Of a stretch of DNA of 64,000 nt, positions 47,689-55,951 are shown in pieces. How positions within the stretch are numbered: position 1 is the stretch's first letter; the number at the start of each line of letters is the position of its first letter. Below the pieces are notes generated by a model. The model was not told where the DNA came from. It ran no database searches and saw nothing but the letters and a program-made list of their open reading frames with translations. Origin of the DNA: Streptomyces sp. NRRL WC-3626. Its GTDB lineage: Bacteria > Actinomycetota > Actinomycetes > Streptomycetales > Streptomycetaceae. The stretch is taken from positions 1-64,000 of the forward strand of contig NZ_JOCA01000017.1 in the NCBI RefSeq assembly GCF_000718785.1. Direction: 5' to 3'. Made by a program: the position numbers and the translations under genes.

Positions 47689-48482
47689 ACCGCCACCGGC
47701 GCCTTGATGGCCGGGTGGTGCCGGTAGTCGACGATCCGCACGTCGGAGTAGGCGTAGTCGAAGAGCGACGCCGCCCGGCGCAGTTCCAGCGCGGGGAACC
47801 CGTACGGGGTGCGCGACAGCTGCTCGGTGACCTGCTCGACGTGGTTGTCGTAGATGTGGCAGTCGCCGCCCGTCCAGATGAAGTCGCCCGGCTCGAGACC
47901 GGTCTGCTGCGCCACCATATGGGTGAGCAGGGCGTAGCTGGCGATGTTGAACGGGACACCGAGGAAGAGGTCGGCGCTGCGCTGGTACAGCTGGCAGGAG
48001 AGCCTGCCGTCGGCGACGTAGAACTGGAAGAAGGCGTGGCAGGGCGCGAGCGCCATCCTGGACAGCTCGGAGACGTTCCACGCGGACACGATCATCCGGC
48101 GGGAGTCCGGGTCGCGGCGCAGTGTGTCGAGCACGTCGCCGATCTGGTCGATGTGCCGGCCGTCCGGGGTGGGCCAGGACCGCCACTGGGCGCCGTAGAC
48201 CGGGCCGAGGTCACCCTTGGCGTCCGCCCACTCGTCCCAGATGGTCACGCCGTGCTCCTGGAGCCAGCCGACGTTCGAGTCGCCGCGCAGGAACCACAGC
48301 AGCTCGTAGACGATCGACTTGAGGTGCACCTTCTTGGTCGTGACCAGCGGAAACCCCTGGGAGAGGTCGTAGCGCAGCTGGTGCCCGAAAATGCTTCGGG
48401 TACCGGTGCCCGTCCGGTCGGCCTTGGGCGTCCCGGAGGTGAGCACCAGCCTCAAGAGGTCTTCGTACTGTGTATCGGCCAC
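47685..48482 (-). CDS. thyA: Thymidylate synthase ThyA
   Basis: The 265-residue length is that of E. coli ThyA. The catalytic Cys148 is in [13 protein letters not shown]; the folate/dUMP region [19 protein letters not shown], the Asn of that motif and HIYDNHVEQ are intact. It methylates dUMP to dTMP with methylene-tetrahydrofolate and releases dihydrofolate. GTG start; no Shine-Dalgarno is visible, but on its strand TAGACT stands eight bases upstream of the GTG, as for a leaderless message. The DoxX gene ends only 11 bp upstream. Many Streptomyces rely on ThyX, so this ThyA may be an additional copy. Confidence 0.95.
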   Translation of the reverse strand: MADTQYEDLLRLVLTSGTPKADRTGTGTRSIFGHQLRYDLSQGFPLVTTKKVHLKSIVYELLWFLRGDSNVGWLQEHGVTIWDEWADAKGDLGPVYGAQWRSWPTPDGRHIDQIGDVLDTLRRDPDSRRMIVSAWNVSELSRMALAPCHAFFQFYVADGRLSCQLYQRSADLFLGVPFNIASYALLTHMVAQQTGLEPGDFIWTGGDCHIYDNHVEQVTEQLSRTPYGFPALELRRAASLFDYAYSDVRIVDYRHHPAIKAPVAV

Positions 48483-48493
48483 GGAAGGCGAGT

Positions 48494-48955
48494 CTACCGG
48501 CCGCCCGGCGAAGCCTGGCCGGACGTGGCCCCGACGGTGGCCGGCGTGGTCCCGCCGCGGGAGAACAGGCCCGACAGGGACAGGGAGCCGGGGCCGAAGA
48601 AGACGAGGAGCAGGAAGCCCCAGCAGAACAGCGCCGGTGACAGGCCGCCGTTCTGCAGCGGGAACAGGCCGTCCTTCTGGTGCTCGGTGAAGTAGGCGAA
48701 GGCCATGATCCCCGAGCTCAGGAACGCCGCGCCGCGGGTTGTGACGCCGAGGAGGACGAGGGCACCGCAGACGAGCTCGATCACGCCCGCGTACCAGAAC
48801 GGCCAGTCACCCACGGGACTGGCGTCCCGGTCCAGCACACCGAAGACCGTGGCGGCGCCCTCGCTGGTGAACAGCAGGCCCAGGACGATGCGGAACAGCC
48901 CCAGAACGAGCGGTTGGCCGCCGGTCAGCCGGTCGTTCAGGCGTGTGGTGCTCAT
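48494..48955 (-). CDS. DoxX family membrane protein
   Basis: GAGGAG precedes the ATG. The 153-residue product has four membrane segments (about 17-36, 54-73, 78-95, 108-128) and DoxX features: [59 protein letters not shown]. DoxX proteins sit in the cytoplasmic membrane and are tied to redox balance; the family function is poorly known. The upstream divergent gap holds two operator-like palindromes at 49034-49068. Confidence 0.85.
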   Translation of the reverse strand: MSTTRLNDRLTGGQPLVLGLFRIVLGLLFTSEGAATVFGVLDRDASPVGDWPFWYAGVIELVCGALVLLGVTTRGAAFLSSGIMAFAYFTEHQKDGLFPLQNGGLSPALFCWGFLLLVFFGPGSLSLSGLFSRGGTTPATVGATSGQASPGGR

Positions 48956-49033
48956 CGTCGCGTACTCCTCGGTTCGGTCGGTGCGGTACGGCGGCCCGGG
49001 CCCCGCGCGAGCGGCGGACCGTCCGTCCCTCTC

Positions 49034-49068
49034 TTACGCGCGTAAAGCCCCGACGGTTCAACGAACCG
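49034..49068. promoter_or_regulatory. Two adjacent palindromes in the DoxX/membrane-protein divergent gap
   Basis: TTACGCGCGTAA (49034-49045) is a perfect 12-bp palindrome. CGGTTC and GAACCG (49054-49068) flank AAC. They lie about 80 bp from both start codons. The first has the look of a TetR-type site; the regulator is not local. Confidence 0.5.
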
Positions 49069-49149
49069 ACGGATGACTGTACTTGCCCCTTCCACCGAAG
49101 CTCCCGGACGGCAAAGATGGCGTGACCGAGCCATGGGGGGCGAAGGCTG

Positions 49150-49785
49150 ATGCTGGCCGACGAGTACGGGTATCAGGTGTCGCGGGGACCGGCCGCGTAC
49201 TGGGTGGGGGCGAGACTGCGCCGTTCGCGGAGGACCTGTCTGCGGATGGCACTGTTCGGCACGGGGTTGCTGGCCCTGCTGGTCACGGTGGTGAGTCTGG
49301 CCGCTGCCTCTGCCTGGCCCTTCGGCACGGACGCGGCCATCGTGGTCGCCGCCGCCGGGTTCGTGCTCGGGAGCTTCTTCGCGCTGGGCGGCTGGCTGAT
49401 GTACGCCAACGACGCGGCACAACTGCGCATCGCCGCCGCGCATCCCTTCCAGGCGTGGCCGTGTCAGCTGGAGCGGACGGCCGGCGGAAAGCGCCTGATC
49501 CTGCTGCTGGCGCCGGACGGCACGGTGGTCCGGGAGCTGGAGTCCACCGTGCCCGAGCAGATCTGGCTGAGCATGCGTGACGGCCGGGGCATGCTGTGGA
49601 TCGCCGGTGACCTCCGCATGGAATGCCTGGTGGCGACGCCCGGAGCCCGGCTGACCTGGCGTGCCGAGGGACGGCCGTACGGGATGGCCTCGGGGGCCGG
49701 GAGGTCCGGCGGCCTGCGCGCGGTCGAGGACGAACTGCTGCGCACCGTGGCCGGCGAGACCTTCGGCAGGCTCCTGGGAGGCTGA
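49150..49785 (+). CDS. Two-helix membrane protein of unknown function
   Basis: The 211-residue product has two adjacent membrane helices (about 32-52 ALFGTGLLALLVTVVSLAA and 62-84) after a basic N-terminal stretch (ARLRRSRR). A cytoplasmic or external beta-rich domain follows, with QLERTAGGKRLILLLAPDGTVVRELESTVPEQIW and MLWIAGDLRMECLVATPG. I recognise no named family. AAGG stands before the ATG. It lies alone between divergent and downstream promoters. Confidence 0.7.
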   Translation: MLADEYGYQVSRGPAAYWVGARLRRSRRTCLRMALFGTGLLALLVTVVSLAAASAWPFGTDAAIVVAAAGFVLGSFFALGGWLMYANDAAQLRIAAAHPFQAWPCQLERTAGGKRLILLLAPDGTVVRELESTVPEQIWLSMRDGRGMLWIAGDLRMECLVATPGARLTWRAEGRPYGMASGAGRSGGLRAVEDELLRTVAGETFGRLLGG

Positions 49786-50079
49786 CGAGGCACACCCGTG
49801 GCGGCACTGCCTTTCGCCAACGTTGTTATGGAGAGTGTGTGCAGAAGGTGCCCTGCCGGATGTCCGGCGGGTGCCACGGCGCAGGCACCCGCGGGACCTC
49901 TGCTAGGTTCGTCGGGCATCTACTACAGGGGCGGCACACACAGGTGTTGACCGGATCTCAGGGCGGCCCGGCACGGTTACGCGTGCCGCGAGGTCCCGCG
50001 CCCCGACGATCCTCTCGCCCTCGTGTCGTCCACACCGCCGGCGAACAGTGTGTTCCGCCTGCCCGGAATCGGAAACCTC

Positions 50080-52002
50080 ATGAGAAAAGACACGACATCC
50101 CGCCGGAAGCACGCCCTCCGGCGACGGCCCCTCGTACTCGGCGCGGCGGCCATAGCGGTGGCGGGCGCCATCACCGTCCCGGTGGTGGCGCAGGCGTCGG
50201 GGGAGAACCCCGCCGCCGGCACCGCGCTCCAGCAGGACTTCGCGGCCGCCGCCGAGGAGTACAAGGTGCCCCGGCAGGTGCTGCTGGCGGTCGCCTACCA
50301 GCAGTCCGCATGGGACACCCACCGAGGTGAGCACAGCGCGTCCGGCGGATTCGGACCCATGCATCTCACCGACGTCACACCGGAGATGATCGCGGGCGGC
50401 GCCGCCGGCATGGCGGGCCGCCCGGAGGCCGGGAAACTGGCCGAGGGCGAGGCCCGGCACACACTGCGGACCGCGGCCGAACTCACCGGTCTGCCGGCCG
50501 GCGAACTCCGTGACGACCCCGGCGCGAACATCCGCGGCGGCGCGGCCCTGCTGGCGTCGTACCAGAAGGAGCTGAACGGGACGACGTCCGACGATCCGGA
50601 CGACTGGTACGGGGCGGTCGCCCGCTACAGCCATTCCACGGTGCGCCAGGGCGCGACCGCGTTCGCCGACCGCGTCTTCGCCACCATGAGGAAGGGCGCC
50701 GCGCGCACGACGTCCGACGGCCAGAACGTGAAACTCGCCGCCGACAGCGGGATCGCCCCGGCCACCACGCAGGTGAACAAGCTCGGCCTGCCCTCCGCGC
50801 CCGACACGGACACCGAGTGCCCGCCCACGCTGGACTGCGCGTTCGTCCCCGCCGCCGCGCGCAACGGCCAGGCCTCGGACCGGCCGGCCAACGGCATCCG
50901 GATCGACCAGATCATCATCCACGACACCGAGTCGCCCTACGAGTCCGCCATCGCCACGTTCCAGGACCCGGCGAGCAGCACCGCCGCCCACTATGTGGTG
51001 CGCTCCTCGGACGGCGCGGTGACCCAGATGGTGCCCACGAAGAACCTGGGCTTCCACGCGGGCAACTACTCCACCAACCTGCACTCGGTCGGCATCGAGA
51101 ACGAGGGCTACGCCGCGCACGGCGCGACCTGGTACACCGAGTCGCAGTACCACGCCACCGCGGAACTGGTGAAGTACCTGGCCGAACGGTTCGACATTCC
51201 GCTCGACCGGCAGCACATCATCGGACACGACAACATCCTGGCCCCGGCCGACCGGTTCATCCACGACCAGCACTGGGACCCGGGCCCGTCGTGGAACTGG
51301 GAGCGCTTCATGGCCATGGTGGGCGCGCCGCCGAAGGGACGGCACGGCGTCGGCCCGGTCGGCTCCGCCGTGACCATCGCTCCGGGCTTCGACCGCAACA
51401 GGCAGACCATGGAGGTGTGTCCGCAGGACGACGGCAGCGGCGCCACCGAGGAGTGCGCGGACGTCCGCCGGGCGGCGAACCTCGTCCGGCTGCGGACCGA
51501 GCCGCGTGCCGACGCGCCGCTCTTCGGTGAGCAGACGATCCACCCCGACGGCCCCGGCACCGACCGGATCAGCGACTGGGGCGCCACGGCCCAGGCCGGG
51601 CAGCAGTTCGTCGTCGCGGGCAAGCGGGGCGCCTGGACCGCGATCTGGTACAGCGGCAGCAAGGTGTGGTTCCACAACCCGCACGGCCGCAACACCGTTC
51701 CGGCGCGCGACGTCACGATCGTCGAGCCGGCCGGCACCGGGGCGCTGAAGGTCTACGGCACCAACTACCCGGACACCGCCGAGTATCCCGACGGCCTGTC
51801 GCCGTCGACGCAGGCACCGCTGAGCATGTACACCGTGCCCGCCGGTCAGGCCTACGTGTCCACGGCGGCACCGGCCCTGACGGACGACTTCTTCCCCTCC
51901 AGCGGCAAGGTCGTCTTCGGCGCCAAGAAGATGTACACCATCCAGTACGGCCACAAGACCGCGCTGATCTACGCCGACGGCGTGACGGCCGAGCAGCACT
52001 GA
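50080..52002 (+). CDS. Secreted N-acetylmuramoyl-L-alanine amidase with degenerate lysozyme-like domain
   Basis: The ATG at 50080 (GGAAA upstream) starts a signal sequence with a basic head (RRKHALRRR) and core [22 protein letters not shown], about 39 residues. Residues about 50-200 look like a lytic-transglycosylase/lysozyme fold ([44 protein letters not shown]), but the catalytic Glu of the usual ESxW motif is replaced in QQSAW. Residues about 277-410 are an Amidase_2 domain with zinc ligands in [17 protein letters not shown] and [12 protein letters not shown]. An SH3-like region ([16 protein letters not shown]) and a C-terminal region follow. It should cut the MurNAc-L-Ala bond of peptidoglycan outside the cell. 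The roughly 290-bp upstream gap shows no clear riboswitch. Confidence 0.86.
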   Translation: MRKDTTSRRKHALRRRPLVLGAAAIAVAGAITVPVVAQASGENPAAGTALQQDFAAAAEEYKVPRQVLLAVAYQQSAWDTHRGEHSASGGFGPMHLTDVTPEMIAGGAAGMAGRPEAGKLAEGEARHTLRTAAELTGLPAGELRDDPGANIRGGAALLASYQKELNGTTSDDPDDWYGAVARYSHSTVRQGATAFADRVFATMRKGAARTTSDGQNVKLAADSGIAPATTQVNKLGLPSAPDTDTECPPTLDCAFVPAAARNGQASDRPANGIRIDQIIIHDTESPYESAIATFQDPASSTAAHYVVRSSDGAVTQMVPTKNLGFHAGNYSTNLHSVGIENEGYAAHGATWYTESQYHATAELVKYLAERFDIPLDRQHIIGHDNILAPADRFIHDQHWDPGPSWNWERFMAMVGAPPKGRHGVGPVGSAVTIAPGFDRNRQTMEVCPQDDGSGATEECADVRRAANLVRLRTEPRADAPLFGEQTIHPDGPGTDRISDWGATAQAGQQFVVAGKRGAWTAIWYSGSKVWFHNPHGRNTVPARDVTIVEPAGTGALKVYGTNYPDTAEYPDGLSPSTQAPLSMYTVPAGQAYVSTAAPALTDDFFPSSGKVVFGAKKMYTIQYGHKTALIYADGVTAEQH

Positions 52003-52023
52003 CCCGTATCCCACGGGGGACCT

Positions 52024-52059
52024 GGAGGGGTCCGGCGGCCATGGCCGCCGGACCCCTCC
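52024..52059. terminator. 36-bp perfect palindrome, bidirectional terminator
   Basis: GGAGGGGTCCGGCGGCC, then AT, then the exact complement GGCCGCCGGACCCCTCC. It sits between the convergent amidase and ArsR stops. As RNA it would form a very stable stem with a tiny loop. Confidence 0.9.
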
Positions 52060-52060
52060 G

Positions 52061-52414
52061 TCACATCGCTTCGCGTTCGGTGACGTGCTCGCCCACATGG
52101 TCGGCCACGGCCGCGGACAGCAGCGCCGGCAGCAGGCCGGGGAACCGCGCGTCGAGCACCTCACGCCGCAGCGTCACATAACACCGTGTGCCCTCCTGGC
52201 GGGTCCGGGTGACACCCGCCTCGCGCAGCATCTTCAGATGATGGCTGAGCGTGGACTTGGCCACCGGGGCGCACAGCTGACCCCAGCCGCGCTCGGCACC
52301 GTCGGACAGCACACGCACGATGCCCAGTCGTGTCGGATCGCTGAGGGCTCCCAGCAGTCGCGGCAGGGTGATCTCGGTGTCGGCGGGGGACGTGTGGTCG
52401 GGCATGCCCGTCAT
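52061..52414 (-). CDS. ArsR-family regulator
   Basis: The ATG at 52414 gives 117 residues; 52405 is an alternative three codons on. The winged helix ITLPRLLGALSDPTRLGIVRVLSDG (about 16-40), VAKSTLSHHLKMLREAGVTRTRQEGTRCYVTLRRE (about 53-87) is typical of ArsR proteins. No metal-binding ELCVCDL motif is present, so it probably answers to a small organic signal or redox rather than arsenic. It is divergent from an SDR gene and likely controls it through sites around 52513-52534. Confidence 0.88.
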   Translation of the reverse strand: MTGMPDHTSPADTEITLPRLLGALSDPTRLGIVRVLSDGAERGWGQLCAPVAKSTLSHHLKMLREAGVTRTRQEGTRCYVTLRREVLDARFPGLLPALLSAAVADHVGEHVTEREAM

Positions 52415-52486
52415 GTTACTCGCCCGTTCGGTAAGGGCGGAGCGCGCCGTCACCGCTGCCCACTGTCTGACAATGTTGTGCCCAAT

Positions 52487-52534
52487 TTGACGATGTTGGC
52501 AACGGCTCTCTAATGTTCTATGTGCAACGAACAT
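52487..52534 (+). promoter_or_regulatory. Promoter and operator for the SDR gene
   Basis: TTGACG (52487-52492) and TAATGT (52511-52516) are spaced by 18 bp. ATGTTC (52513-52518) and GAACAT (52529-52534) form an inverted repeat over the -10 region and the start site. Two further ATGTT copies lie upstream. This fits repression by the divergent ArsR protein. Confidence 0.6.
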
Positions 52535-52551
52535 CGAACGAAAGGGATCCC

Positions 52552-53319
52552 ATGACCACCGACTCAGCCGACCGCACCTTCTCCGGGCAGGTCGTGATCG
52601 TCACCGGCGCCGGGACCGGCATCGGCCGGGCCACCGCCATCGCGTTCGCCGAAGCCGGCGCGCGGGTGCTCGGGGTGGGCCGCCGGGAGGAGCCACTGAA
52701 GGAGACGGCGGCGGCACACGAGCACATCGACGTCCTGCCCGTCGACATCCGCGCCGACGGAGCTCCCGCCCGGGTCGTCGGCGAGGCCGTACGACGGTGG
52801 GGGCGCCTCGACCACCTGGTCAACAACGCCGGTGCCACGGCGGTGATGCCGCTGGCGGAGACGGACGAGCGGACGGTCCTCGACCTGCTGGCGCTCAACG
52901 TCGTCGCACCGAGCCTGCTCGCCCACGAGGCCCTGCCGCACCTGCGCAGGACCTCCGGGACGATCGTCAACGTCTCCAGCACCTACGGCCACCGCCCCAT
53001 GGCAGGCGGCGCCCACTACGCGGCCACCAAGGCGGCCGTCGAGCAGCTCACCCGCAGCTGGGCCCTGGAACTCGCGGGCGAGGGCGTCCGGGTCAACGCC
53101 GTCGCCCCCGGCCCCACCCGCACCGACGTCATGCTGCACGCCGGCCTCAGTCCCGAGGCCGCCAACGACATGTACGCCTACGAGCGCGACCGCATCCCCA
53201 CGCACCGCATCGCGGGCGCCGACGAGATGGCCCACTGGATCCTCCGGATGGCCGAACCGGCCGGGCGCCACGCGACCGGTCAGGTGATCACGGTCGACGG
53301 CGGTCTGGAACTCGTCTGA
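52552..53319 (+). CDS. Short-chain dehydrogenase/reductase under ArsR control
   Basis: AAAGGGA precedes the ATG. The 255-residue SDR has TGAGTGIGRATA (about 19-30), NNAGATA (about 91-97), Ser in NVSSTYGHRP and Y-A-A-T-K in AHYAATKAA, and a GQVITVDGGLELV end. The G-x-x-x-GR start and GRR after strand 2 suggest NADP(H). The substrate is unknown; SDR genes paired with ArsR regulators are common in Streptomyces. OsmC follows after 23 bp and may share the transcript. Confidence 0.88.
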   Translation: MTTDSADRTFSGQVVIVTGAGTGIGRATAIAFAEAGARVLGVGRREEPLKETAAAHEHIDVLPVDIRADGAPARVVGEAVRRWGRLDHLVNNAGATAVMPLAETDERTVLDLLALNVVAPSLLAHEALPHLRRTSGTIVNVSSTYGHRPMAGGAHYAATKAAVEQLTRSWALELAGEGVRVNAVAPGPTRTDVMLHAGLSPEAANDMYAYERDRIPTHRIAGADEMAHWILRMAEPAGRHATGQVITVDGGLELV

Positions 53320-53342
53320 GGCCGCGGCGTTACTGTCGACGC

Positions 53343-53783
53343 ATGAGCGAAGACTCCCAGCGTTCCGTGGTCGTCGAGCGCACCGCCACGGGCCACTACG
53401 TCGCCACCAACGTCCGCGGCGGCACGATCGGGTTCGGTACCGCCTCCGACGACGGCCGCGGCACCGAATTCACCCCGGTCGAACTGCTGCTGGCCGCGAT
53501 CGGCGGCTGCACGGCCGCGGACGTCGACGTCGCCACCAGCCGCCACGCCGAACCCGACGCCTTCTCGGTCTCGGTGAGCGGCGACAAGATCAGCGACGAA
53601 CTCGGCAACCGCATGACCGGCATCGAGGTCACTTTCCGCGTCACCTTCCCCGACGGAGAGGGCGCGGACCGGGCCCGCGCGATCCTGCCCCGCGCGGTGA
53701 CGACGTCCCACGACCGCCTCTGCACGGTCAGCCGCACCATCGAGACCGGCACCCCCGTCACCGTGGTCGTCGAGAACACCTGA
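53343..53783 (+). CDS. OsmC family peroxide-reducing protein
   Basis: The 146-residue product fits the OsmC/Ohr fold: FTPVELLLAAIGGCTAADVDVATSRH (about 41-66) carries the first redox cysteine, and ITTSHDRLCTVSRTIETGTPV-like C-terminal segment (about 119-138) carries the second in RLCTV. Members reduce organic hydroperoxides through a Cys pair; the OsmC branch (C53 and C126 here) rather than Ohr is likely. It lies directly after an SDR in what may be an ArsR-controlled two-gene unit. Cytoplasmic. Confidence 0.86.
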   Translation: MSEDSQRSVVVERTATGHYVATNVRGGTIGFGTASDDGRGTEFTPVELLLAAIGGCTAADVDVATSRHAEPDAFSVSVSGDKISDELGNRMTGIEVTFRVTFPDGEGADRARAILPRAVTTSHDRLCTVSRTIETGTPVTVVVENT

Positions 53784-53834
53784 GCCCGCCGCGGCCGGCG
53801 GGCGCCGCCGACTTTGCCCGCTCTTTACAACCCG

Positions 53835-53865
53835 GCCCCGCGCTGCCTCGTCTCTTCGCACGATC
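53835..53865 (+). promoter_or_regulatory. Tentative ECF-type promoter before the sorted-peptide gene
   Basis: An AACC near 53829-53832 and CGTCTC near 53849-53854 have the spacing of ECF-dependent promoters. The downstream leader contains a hairpin, CCCGCCCGG (53875-53883) with CCGGGCGGG (53887-53895). Autocontrol by the ECF factor at 55018 is only a suggestion. Confidence 0.3.
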
Positions 53866-53919
53866 CATGACCAACCCGCCCGGTCACCGGGCGGGCGGAC
53901 CGACGAAAGAGAGCGATTC

Positions 53920-54315
53920 ATGCGCCGAACCGTCCTTGGTGCCGCGGCACTCGCCTGCACCGCCGTGCTGGCGAGCGCCGTGCCCGCCTTCGCCGACGGG
54001 CCGTCGCCCGTCTCCGAGGCCACCGTGGTCCCCAGCGAGGCGGCACCGGCCCCGGTCGACGCCACCGAGCCGAGCCCGGTCCCGGCCCCGGTCGACGCCA
54101 CCGAGCCGAGCCCGGTCCCTGCCGCGACCGACTCGCCGGACCGGTCCGAGGCCCCCGGCGAGGTCACCGTCATACCGAGCGGCGCCCCCGACACGGGCGT
54201 CGCGGCCCAGGAGTCCACAGCCCACGGCACGCTGATCGGCGGGGGTGCCGCCGCGGTGCTCGCCGCCGGCGGCGCCGTGTTCCTCGTACGGCGCCGGCGG
54301 GCGACCACGGCATGA
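53920..54315 (+). CDS. Small sortase-sorted surface peptide
   Basis: GAAAGAGAG precedes the ATG. The 131-residue product has a signal peptide of about 25 residues (ending AFA), a Pro/Glu/Val-rich spacer with APVDATEPSPVP twice, and a C-terminal sorting signal: APDTG (about 94-98), a hydrophobic helix TLIGGGAAAVLAAGGAVFLV and an RRRR tail. The motif is a variant of LPxTG. The stop overlaps the start of a class F sortase gene, which is the obvious processing enzyme. It is likely a wall-attached stalk or spacer; no catalytic domain is seen. Confidence 0.82.
   Translation: MRRTVLGAAALACTAVLASAVPAFADGPSPVSEATVVPSEAAPAPVDATEPSPVPAPVDATEPSPVPAATDSPDRSEAPGEVTVIPSGAPDTGVAAQESTAHGTLIGGGAAAVLAAGGAVFLVRRRRATTA
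54046..54117 (+). repeat. Two tandem 36-bp repeats in the sorted peptide
   Basis: The units 54046-54081 and 54082-54117 are identical in nucleotide sequence and encode the 12-residue PAPVDATEPSPV repeat. Such identity points to recent slippage, and copy number may vary between strains. Confidence 0.85.
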
Positions 54316-54926
54316 CGCCGCTCTCCAGGCGTGCCTTCGCCGCCGCGACCACGGCCGCGCTGCTCACCGGCTGCGGCGGCGGTCACGGGACCCCCCGGTC
54401 CACGGCCGGACACCCCACCGGCACGACGCCGTCCGCGCGGTCCTCCGCGAAGCCGGCGCGTGCGCTGGGGCGTTCGCTCCCGGTCGGACTGGAGATACCG
54501 GCCATCGGGGTCGACACCCCGGTGATACGGCTGGGTCTGGCCCCGGACCGAACGGTCGAGGTGCCGCCGATCACGGCGGACGACCGGGCGGGCTGGTACC
54601 GCCACTCACCGACGCCCGGCCAGAGGGGTCCGTCGGTGATCCTCGGTCATGTCACCGTCGGCGCCCACGGGGACGGTGTCTTCCGTCATCTCGCCCGTCT
54701 GCGCCGGGGGGACACGATCACGGCGCGCCTGGAGAACGGCACGGCGGCGGTGTTCGCCGTCGGGGACGTCCGGACGGTCGCCAAGGCGGACTTCCCGACC
54801 GAGGCGGTCTACGGTGCCGTGGACCGCCCGGAGCTGCGGCTCATCACATGCGGTGGCCCCCGCAGCGGCGACGAGTACCGCGACAACGTGATCGTGTTCG
54901 CGGCGCTGACCTCCGCGAGCCCCTGA
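54312..54926 (+). CDS. Class F sortase with lipoprotein signal
   Basis: The ATG overlaps the peptide stop (ATGA). The 204-residue protein has RRAF, a short hydrophobic core and LTGC, a lipobox, so it seems lipid-anchored rather than helix-anchored. The sortase fold carries H113 in ILGHVTVG, C180 in LITCGG and R190 in EYRDNV, the catalytic triad. LEIPAIGVDTPVIRLGL is the usual class F start. It should join the APDTG peptide next door, and perhaps others, to the cell wall. A Tat route is also possible given the RR, but the motif is incomplete. Confidence 0.9.
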   Translation: MTPLSRRAFAAATTAALLTGCGGGHGTPRSTAGHPTGTTPSARSSAKPARALGRSLPVGLEIPAIGVDTPVIRLGLAPDRTVEVPPITADDRAGWYRHSPTPGQRGPSVILGHVTVGAHGDGVFRHLARLRRGDTITARLENGTAAVFAVGDVRTVAKADFPTEAVYGAVDRPELRLITCGGPRSGDEYRDNVIVFAALTSASP

Positions 54927-55017
54927 TCCGCGGCCGGATCCCGGGCGGGCGGGCCGTGTGCCCCCCCGGCCCGGGATCCGGTCCGTGAGCGGTTCCACGA
55001 CACGACCCTGGAGAACG

Positions 55018-55509
55018 TTGAAACGGTCCCGCGAGCAGGCAGCGTCCGAACTCTTCGCCGCCCTCTACCCGCGCCTCGCCGGCTGGTGCCGCCGGCTCGT
55101 CGACGACGACGAGACGGCCCACGAGATCGCCTCGGAGGCGTTCACCCGGCTCTGGGCCCGCTGGACGTCCGTGGCCGAGCCGCGCGGCTTCCTCTACGTC
55201 ACCGCGGCCAACATCGTCCGGGACCACTGGCGCAGACTCGAACGCGAACGCAAGGCCGTCCACCGTGTCACCACCGAGACGGTGGTCCGCCCGCACACCG
55301 AACCGTCCGACCCGTCCGTACGCCTGCTCGTGCAGTCGTTGCCGGAACGGCTGCGCGTCCCGATCCTGCTGCACTATTACGCCGACATGCCGGTCCGGGA
55401 AGTGGCGGCGGTGACCGGCCGCAAGGAGGGAACCGTCAAGGCCGATCTCCACGCGGCCCGGGAACTGCTCCGCGCCCATCTGAGGAGGAGCCTTGATCAC
55501 ACACGCTGA
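55018..55509 (+). CDS. ECF RNA polymerase sigma factor
   Basis: TTG at 55018 preceded by GGAGA gives the natural start KRSREQAASELFAALYPRLAGWCRRL; a GTG at 54958 would add a non-conserved leader. The 163-residue product has sigma region 2 (about 8-75; DDETAHEIASEAFTRLWARWTSV, FLYVTAANIVRDHWR) and region 4 (about 105-155; RLRVPILLHYYADMPVREVAAVTGRKEGTVKADLHAAR). It has no anti-sigma with a zinc motif beside it; the following small membrane protein, overlapping by 17 bp, may play that role. It may drive the sortase module just upstream. Confidence 0.87.
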   Translation: MKRSREQAASELFAALYPRLAGWCRRLVDDDETAHEIASEAFTRLWARWTSVAEPRGFLYVTAANIVRDHWRRLERERKAVHRVTTETVVRPHTEPSDPSVRLLVQSLPERLRVPILLHYYADMPVREVAAVTGRKEGTVKADLHAARELLRAHLRRSLDHTR

Positions 55510-55897
55510 CGAGGGACCGGAGTTCGAGCCCGACGACCCGCTCGCCGTCATCCTCCGCCCCGGCTCCGACTACCTCGGTCCGCCCCCCGGCCGGTACGAG
55601 GAGATCCGCCGCGGAGCGCTGCGCCGACGGCTGCTCCGCGCCGCCGCCGGGGCCGGACTGACCTGCGCCGTCGCCCTCCTGGTGGCACTGCCCCTGCTGT
55701 CGTCGGCCCCCGACGAGCCGGTGTCCCCGACGGTCCCGCTCGCCCCGCCGGTGCCCGCGACCAGCGCGGCTCCCACGCCCACGCCCACGCGGCCCGTGTC
55801 ACCCGAGCCCGCCGAGGACCTCACCACCCCGCGGGTCCCGACCGACGCCCCCGGCGTCACGGCGAGCGACGTCGCGCCCGTACCCCAGCCGCGGTGA
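55493..55897 (+). CDS. Small single-pass membrane protein, possible sigma-factor partner
   Basis: TTG at 55493 has a strong AGGAGGAG before it and overlaps the sigma gene by 17 bp. The 134-residue product has an acidic cytoplasmic part (about 1-45: EFEPDDPLAVILRPGSDYLGPPPGRYEEIRRG), a basic stretch ALRRRLLRA, one membrane helix (AGLTCAVALLVALPLLSS) and a Pro/Thr-rich external tail. The layout is that of an anti-sigma-like protein, but the usual zinc-finger H-x3-C-x2-C is absent. Function unproven. Confidence 0.68.
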   Translation: MITHADEGPEFEPDDPLAVILRPGSDYLGPPPGRYEEIRRGALRRRLLRAAAGAGLTCAVALLVALPLLSSAPDEPVSPTVPLAPPVPATSAAPTPTPTRPVSPEPAEDLTTPRVPTDAPGVTASDVAPVPQPR

Positions 55898-55913
55898 ACC
55901 CTCGCGACCGAAG

Positions 55914-55951
55914 TTGATGCACATTACACGTACATGCATAATGTGCTTATG
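55914..55951 (+). promoter_or_regulatory. Leaderless promoter with MarR-type operator
   Basis: TTGATG (55914-55919) and CATAAT (55937-55942) are spaced by 17 bp, putting the start site at or next to the ATG at 55949. GCACATTA (55919-55926) and TAATGTGC (55939-55946) form a perfect inverted repeat covering both promoter elements, ideal for self-repression by the MarR protein. Confidence 0.7.

Noticed and set aside
49786..50079. Riboswitch upstream of the amidase
   Set aside because: Cell-wall hydrolase genes of Streptomyces can have a c-di-AMP riboswitch, but I could not recognise its conserved core in this leader. A covariance-model search would settle it.
49903..52164. 753-codon frame opposite the amidase
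   Set aside because: Shadow frame with no ribosome-binding site; it runs through a strong terminator.
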